Of a stretch of 9,519 nucleotides of DNA, positions 6,637 to 9,519 are shown one piece after another. Each line of letters starts with the position of its first letter. Position 1 is the stretch's first letter. The notes beneath the pieces were generated by a model. That model made no database searches, was not told the DNA's origin, and was given only the letters and a program-made list of their open reading frames with translations. The position numbers and the translations under genes are program-made. Source of the stretch: Methyloprofundus sp. (GTDB taxonomy: Bacteria > Pseudomonadota > Gammaproteobacteria > Methylococcales > Methylomonadaceae); contig DAOVWV010000035.1 of NCBI GenBank assembly GCA_030636485.1, forward strand, positions 1-9,519, in the 5' to 3' direction.

Positions 6637-6820
6637 TTCTTCATTAAGACCCCAGATACATGCCTAAACAGCCATTTCACCAAGGTGTCAGATATAGGAT
6701 GTCCCGAGACACGAAGCGCATCTTGCGATCATTGATCCGCTTCCTATCTCACCAATACACTCACGGATAAGAGCTACACTCATTAAATGAAATACCTTAA
6801 AATACTAGGAAAAACGCCCC

Positions 6821-7837
6821 ATGGTATTAAAATATTTTTATTCTATGATTAATTATCGTTCCTTTTTTTGTATGGCATTGATTTCATGCACAACGACTTT
6901 TCAAGTATCTGCTGAATCAAAAACCTATCGCTGGGTAGATTCTGAGGGAAAGGTTTATTATTCTGATAATGTCCCACCCAGTAAGTCCAAGCTGGAACGA
7001 CAAGTCTTAAGTGATACAGGACGTGTTATTGGTGTTATTCAGGCAGCCAAAACCAAAGAACAAATTGCCTTAGAGCAAAGGCTGAAAACATTAAGGAAAG
7101 AGCAGGAAAAAATCATTGCCAAGCAAAAATCAAATGACAAAGTCTTACTGAGCACTTTTCGTAATATTGATGATTTGCGCATGACATTAAATGGTAAATT
7201 GCAAGCGGTAGATGCCCAAAGGCGTGTCCATGAAAGAACCCTGGAAAATCTAAAGGAAGATCTAGTCATTGTACGCAAAAAAGCGGCCAATGCAGAAAGA
7301 AACGGTAGAAAAGTTTCTAAAAAAATGCTGGATGAAATGGTGAGTATTGAAGATAAAATTAGCTTAACTTATGCGGATATTAACAAAACCATCGAAACGA
7401 AAAAAGCCATTAAGAAAAAGTTTGATAATGATATAGAACGCTTTTTATTCTTTACAAAAGCGAGTAATGTGAACGTTCAGGAATTAAGCGATGAAAGAGC
7501 CGAGATAAAAGCAGCCAGTACTTTAGGTTTGTTTAATTGTAAAGACAAAAAAAGCTGCAAACAAGCCTGGGAAGCTGCCAAGCAATTTGTGATAAAGAAC
7601 TCGACAACCCCGATTAATTTCAATACCGACTCCTTGATTATGGGGAATGACCCTCAGCAATTCACCGATATAAGTTTATCAGCCTCAAGATCAACGCGCG
7701 CTAATAATAAAGTCAGTATCTTTTTAGACATACGCTGCCATAACTCCACTCTAGGCCAAGAATTCTGCCGCAGTGAAAAGGTGGAAAACATGCGTCACGA
7801 ATTCCGGCCTTATATTGAAAATACGTTAAAAAATTAA
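6821..7837 (+). CDS. secreted DUF4124 protein with coiled coil and cysteine-containing C-terminal domain
   Basis: The 338-residue product has a basic N-terminus, a hydrophobic segment (about 14-30) and a probable signal peptidase site at VSA-ES (31/32). A DUF4124 domain follows, with YRWVDSEGKVYYSDNVPP at 36-53. Residues about 76-205 are highly charged and predicted by eye to be a long alpha-helical coiled coil. The C-terminal domain (about 228-338) has four cysteines, C240, C246, C306 and C316, which could form two periplasmic disulfides. ATG at 6821 is preferred because AGGA (6807-6810) lies 10 nt upstream; a second ATG at 6845 has no such site and would shorten the signal peptide. A weak promoter, TTGATC (6732-6737) with TACACT (6756-6761), lies in the 184-bp upstream gap. 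DUF4124 proteins are envelope proteins of unknown function; I assign no activity. Confidence 0.8.
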   Translation: MVLKYFYSMINYRSFFCMALISCTTTFQVSAESKTYRWVDSEGKVYYSDNVPPSKSKLERQVLSDTGRVIGVIQAAKTKEQIALEQRLKTLRKEQEKIIAKQKSNDKVLLSTFRNIDDLRMTLNGKLQAVDAQRRVHERTLENLKEDLVIVRKKAANAERNGRKVSKKMLDEMVSIEDKISLTYADINKTIETKKAIKKKFDNDIERFLFFTKASNVNVQELSDERAEIKAASTLGLFNCKDKKSCKQAWEAAKQFVIKNSTTPINFNTDSLIMGNDPQQFTDISLSASRSTRANNKVSIFLDIRCHNSTLGQEFCRSEKVENMRHEFRPYIENTLKN

Positions 7838-7848
7838 CCCATGTATTT

Positions 7849-7880
7849 CTATTTCATGCGGCTACGGCTGCGCGAAATAG
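7849..7880. terminator. C(UACG)G tetraloop hairpin between convergent genes
   Basis: Bases 7849-7862 pair with 7867-7880 around a TACG loop. CTATTTC/GAAATAG forms the lower stem; there is one A-C mismatch (7856/7873) and two G-U pairs, then a C-G closing pair. C(UACG)G belongs to the exceptionally stable UNCG tetraloop class. On the plus strand it begins 12 nt after the DUF4124 stop. There is no T-tract on either side, so it may be a Rho-independent-like barrier, an mRNA 3'-end stabiliser or a repeat unit. Confidence 0.45.
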
Positions 7881-7886
7881 AGTGCG

Positions 7887-7908
7887 CCTCCCTTTCTCAA
7901 GAGGGAGG
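7887..7908. terminator. second hairpin between DUF4124 gene and cbiX
   Basis: CCTCCCT (7887-7893) pairs perfectly with AGGGAGG (7902-7908). T-G and T-A pairs can extend it inward to a 4-nt loop (7896-7899). It lies 12 bp from the cbiX stop codon and 6 bp from the tetraloop hairpin. It is GC-rich and suited to a bidirectional terminator, but no run of T follows on either strand. Function is inferred from position. Confidence 0.4.
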
Positions 7909-7920
7909 GCTAAAATTCCT

Positions 7921-8751
7921 TTAATGCTGATGTCCGTGCCCATGCTCCTGCGCAATTTGCCTGTAATGACAGCCATCACATTCCATCATTTGCGTCGGTT
8001 TGTTTGCAGCAATCGCCAAGACGCGCTCATCTAAAGTAGTATAGATTTCATCTGCAAAGCCAAAATAATTCCCTAGCCCAAAACTGATGTGCGGGTATTG
8101 TGCCTGTAAGCGTTCAAACTGTTTGCCAATACGTTCAATAAGCGTGCCGGTAAATAAGTAATAGGGCAATATGCAAATTTGCGTCATACCGAGTTTAATC
8201 TGTCTTTGTACAGCCGTTTCCAGGCGCGGAAAAGTAATCCCTGTAAAAGCGATATCGACCAGTTCATGATGCGTTTCTTCCCATAGCCAACGCGCCATTT
8301 TTGCCACTTCACCATTGGCAACTCTATCCGATGACCCGCGACCTAAAACGATAACCCCTGTTGTTTTGGGGTCGGGCACATCCAGTTCAGCCATTACTTT
8401 TTGCAGGCTACGCTTAATAACACTTAAAACGGCATCATTTGCCCCAATATGCGCGGCATAAATAAACTCGACCTCAGGGTGGCGTAGCCTGGCCTTGGCC
8501 AAGTGCTCAGGCACTTCCATTTTGACATGCCCGGCGGCATTTAAAATTAATGGTACCACGATCACTTTTTTAGACTTTTGTGCGGCTAAATCGAACCCTG
8601 CATCCAGTAGCACATCTGCAAATTCAATAAAGCACACATCTATCTGCCATTCAGGATGCAAAGAACGCCAGTGATTGGCAAAGGCATTAATTTCCTCATT
8701 GCCTTGCATCGCTCTTGAGCCATGCCCAACTAATAAAATGCTATATTCCAT
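7921..8751 (-). CDS. cbiX: CbiX: sirohydrochlorin cobaltochelatase, long form with MxCxxC and His tail
   Basis: This 276-residue class II chelatase inserts Co2+ into sirohydrochlorin at the entry to the anaerobic cobalamin route. Two CbiX halves are visible. The N-terminal half keeps both expected metal-binding/catalytic histidines, H10 in LLVGHGSR and H75 in LNAAGHVKMEVPEHL. In the C-terminal half the equivalent sites read VIVLGRGSSD (R138) and LPYYLFTGTLI (T201). After the fold, M256-x-C258-x-x-C261 (MECDGC) matches the MxCxxC motif that holds a 4Fe-4S centre in the long CbiX of Bacillus megaterium. The protein ends HGHGHQH, a likely metal-handling tail. ATG at 8751 is 2 bp from the preceding gene's TAA, with AGGA inside that gene's last codons, so the two are probably cotranscribed and coupled. 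SirB/ferrochelatase activity on sirohydrochlorin is the alternative; the cobalamin neighbour favours cobalt. Confidence 0.9.
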   Translation of the reverse strand: MEYSILLVGHGSRAMQGNEEINAFANHWRSLHPEWQIDVCFIEFADVLLDAGFDLAAQKSKKVIVVPLILNAAGHVKMEVPEHLAKARLRHPEVEFIYAAHIGANDAVLSVIKRSLQKVMAELDVPDPKTTGVIVLGRGSSDRVANGEVAKMARWLWEETHHELVDIAFTGITFPRLETAVQRQIKLGMTQICILPYYLFTGTLIERIGKQFERLQAQYPHISFGLGNYFGFADEIYTTLDERVLAIAANKPTQMMECDGCHYRQIAQEHGHGHQH

Positions 8752-8753
8752 GC

Positions 8754-9518
8754 TTATTCCTGTGTTTTGATTGCTTTACGAAAACGGTGACTAAAATCCG
8801 CTGCGTATAGTTTTGATTTTTTTATCTCTGACCACTGCCTTGCACCTAAAGCCGGACTGATAATAATCATTGCCTGAGAATTAATGCCCGCCTGTTTACA
8901 GCGTTCTTTTATCGTTGCCAATGTACCATGAATAATCTGCTGCTCTTCCGGCCAACTGGCCTTATGTACGACAACAATAGGGGATTCATCTTGCCAGCCA
9001 GCCACTAATAAATCGTCGCGGACTTTTTTTAATAAGGTAATCGAGAGGTACAGGCAAAGCGTGCAATGGTGCTGACCTAATTCGGCCAGGGATTCGCCCT
9101 CAGGCATAGGAGTACGGCCTTCGACCCGAGAGAAAATGACCGTCTGCGTCACTTCAGGCAAGGTCAGCGTTTCCACAGCGGCGGCGGCTGAAGCCATCGC
9201 CGAGGTAACGCCCGGAACAACGGCGACTTCAATGCCTGCCTGATCCAGAGGCTGTATCATTTCAATTAATGCGCCATACAAGCCAGGGTCTCCTGTTTGT
9301 AGACGGATTACCGTTGCATCATCAATAGACTGATGGATCAACCAATCTGTAATTTCCTCTAAAGTCATGCCTTTAGAGTCTTCAATGATACATTCGGGTT
9401 TTGCCCATTGCGTTGCCGCTGCTGACACCAAAGAGCCTGCGTATAGAATTGCATCTGCCCGAGCAATCAGCTTTTGTGCTTTTAATGTTATCAGTTCAGG
9501 GTCACCAGGCCCTGCACC
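8754..9518 (-). CDS. cbiF: cobalt-precorrin-4 / precorrin-4 C11-methyltransferase, 5' end off window
   Basis: This SAM-dependent methyltransferase adds the C11 methyl group in corrin ring synthesis. The frame is open to the right edge and starts at the motif GAGPGDPELIT, so only about 6-8 N-terminal residues should be missing. 254 residues are visible, close to the family's usual length of about 255. Numbering from that first glycine, RLQTGDPGLYG (72-82), VVPGVTSAMAS (100-110) and SRVEGRTPMPE (130-140) are the SAM- and substrate-binding motifs of CbiF/CobM. An internal TTG at 9431 is not the true start because the conserved motif lies upstream of it. CbiF (anaerobic) and CobM (aerobic) are hard to separate by sequence; the adjacent cbiX, which inserts cobalt early, favours CbiF. 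It lies 2 bp upstream of cbiX in a cobalamin operon that continues beyond the window. Confidence 0.92.
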   Translation of the reverse strand, partial: GAGPGDPELITLKAQKLIARADAILYAGSLVSAAATQWAKPECIIEDSKGMTLEEITDWLIHQSIDDATVIRLQTGDPGLYGALIEMIQPLDQAGIEVAVVPGVTSAMASAAAAVETLTLPEVTQTVIFSRVEGRTPMPEGESLAELGQHHCTLCLYLSITLLKKVRDDLLVAGWQDESPIVVVHKASWPEEQQIIHGTLATIKERCKQAGINSQAMIIISPALGARQWSEIKKSKLYAADFSHRFRKAIKTQE

Positions 9519-9519
9519 A

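Noticed and set aside
6480..6683. Minus-strand frame overlapping the end of yggT
   Set aside because: Mostly antisense to the second YGGT repeat, with no motif or ribosome site.
6725..6740. Small hairpin GCGATCA/TGATCCGC downstream of yggT
   Set aside because: Short, with a bulge and a 3-nt loop, and no T-tract; not enough to call a terminator.
7838..9519. Cobalamin riboswitch for the cbiF-cbiX operon
   Set aside because: The operon's 5' leader lies beyond the right edge, and no B12-box-like sequence was noticed inside the window.

Overview
The window looks like chromosomal DNA of a moderately AT-rich gammaproteobacterium. The ybbA-ybbP/tesA divergon, a proC-yggT pair, a ybaN-type DUF454 gene and a DUF4124 envelope protein are all typical of that class. 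A cobalamin gene pair (cbiF/cobM plus a long Fe-S type cbiX) and CGTCATTCC-type palindromic repeats would fit a methanotroph of the Methylococcales. That placement is inference from gene content, not from a marker gene.

Layout. Bases 1-89 (minus) hold the first 29 codons of an Rpn-family PD-(D/E)XK nuclease/putative transposase, cut by the left edge. A 578-bp gap follows, containing a palindromic, MITE-like repeat (about 240-441). Next is ybaN (668-1066, plus), then a second, nested palindromic repeat (1121-1281) lying between the convergent ybaN and tesA genes. The cores of the two repeats are homologous and lie in inverted orientation, one on each side of ybaN. tesA (minus) and ybbA (plus) are divergent with start codons only 2 bp apart. 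ybbA overlaps ybbP (ATGA). After a 172-bp gap with a good promoter come proC and yggT, overlapping by one base. A secreted DUF4124 coiled-coil protein follows on the plus strand. It converges on the minus-strand pair cbiF/cobM (5' end beyond the right edge) and cbiX, with two hairpins between them.

How the genes work together. YbbA is the ATPase and YbbP the large permease of an ABC system of the MacB/LolCDE type. TesA is a periplasmic GDSL lipase/thioesterase traditionally paired with it. ProC makes the last step of proline synthesis, and YggT is a membrane protein commonly found next to it. CbiX inserts cobalt into sirohydrochlorin and CbiF/CobM methylates C11 later in the corrin pathway, so the right end belongs to a cobalamin operon.

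No CRISPR array, tRNA, rRNA, complete IS element or evident defence island is present. The least ordinary content is the inverted pair of composite palindromic repeats around ybaN, next to an Rpn-type gene, and the extremely compressed tesA/ybbA start region.
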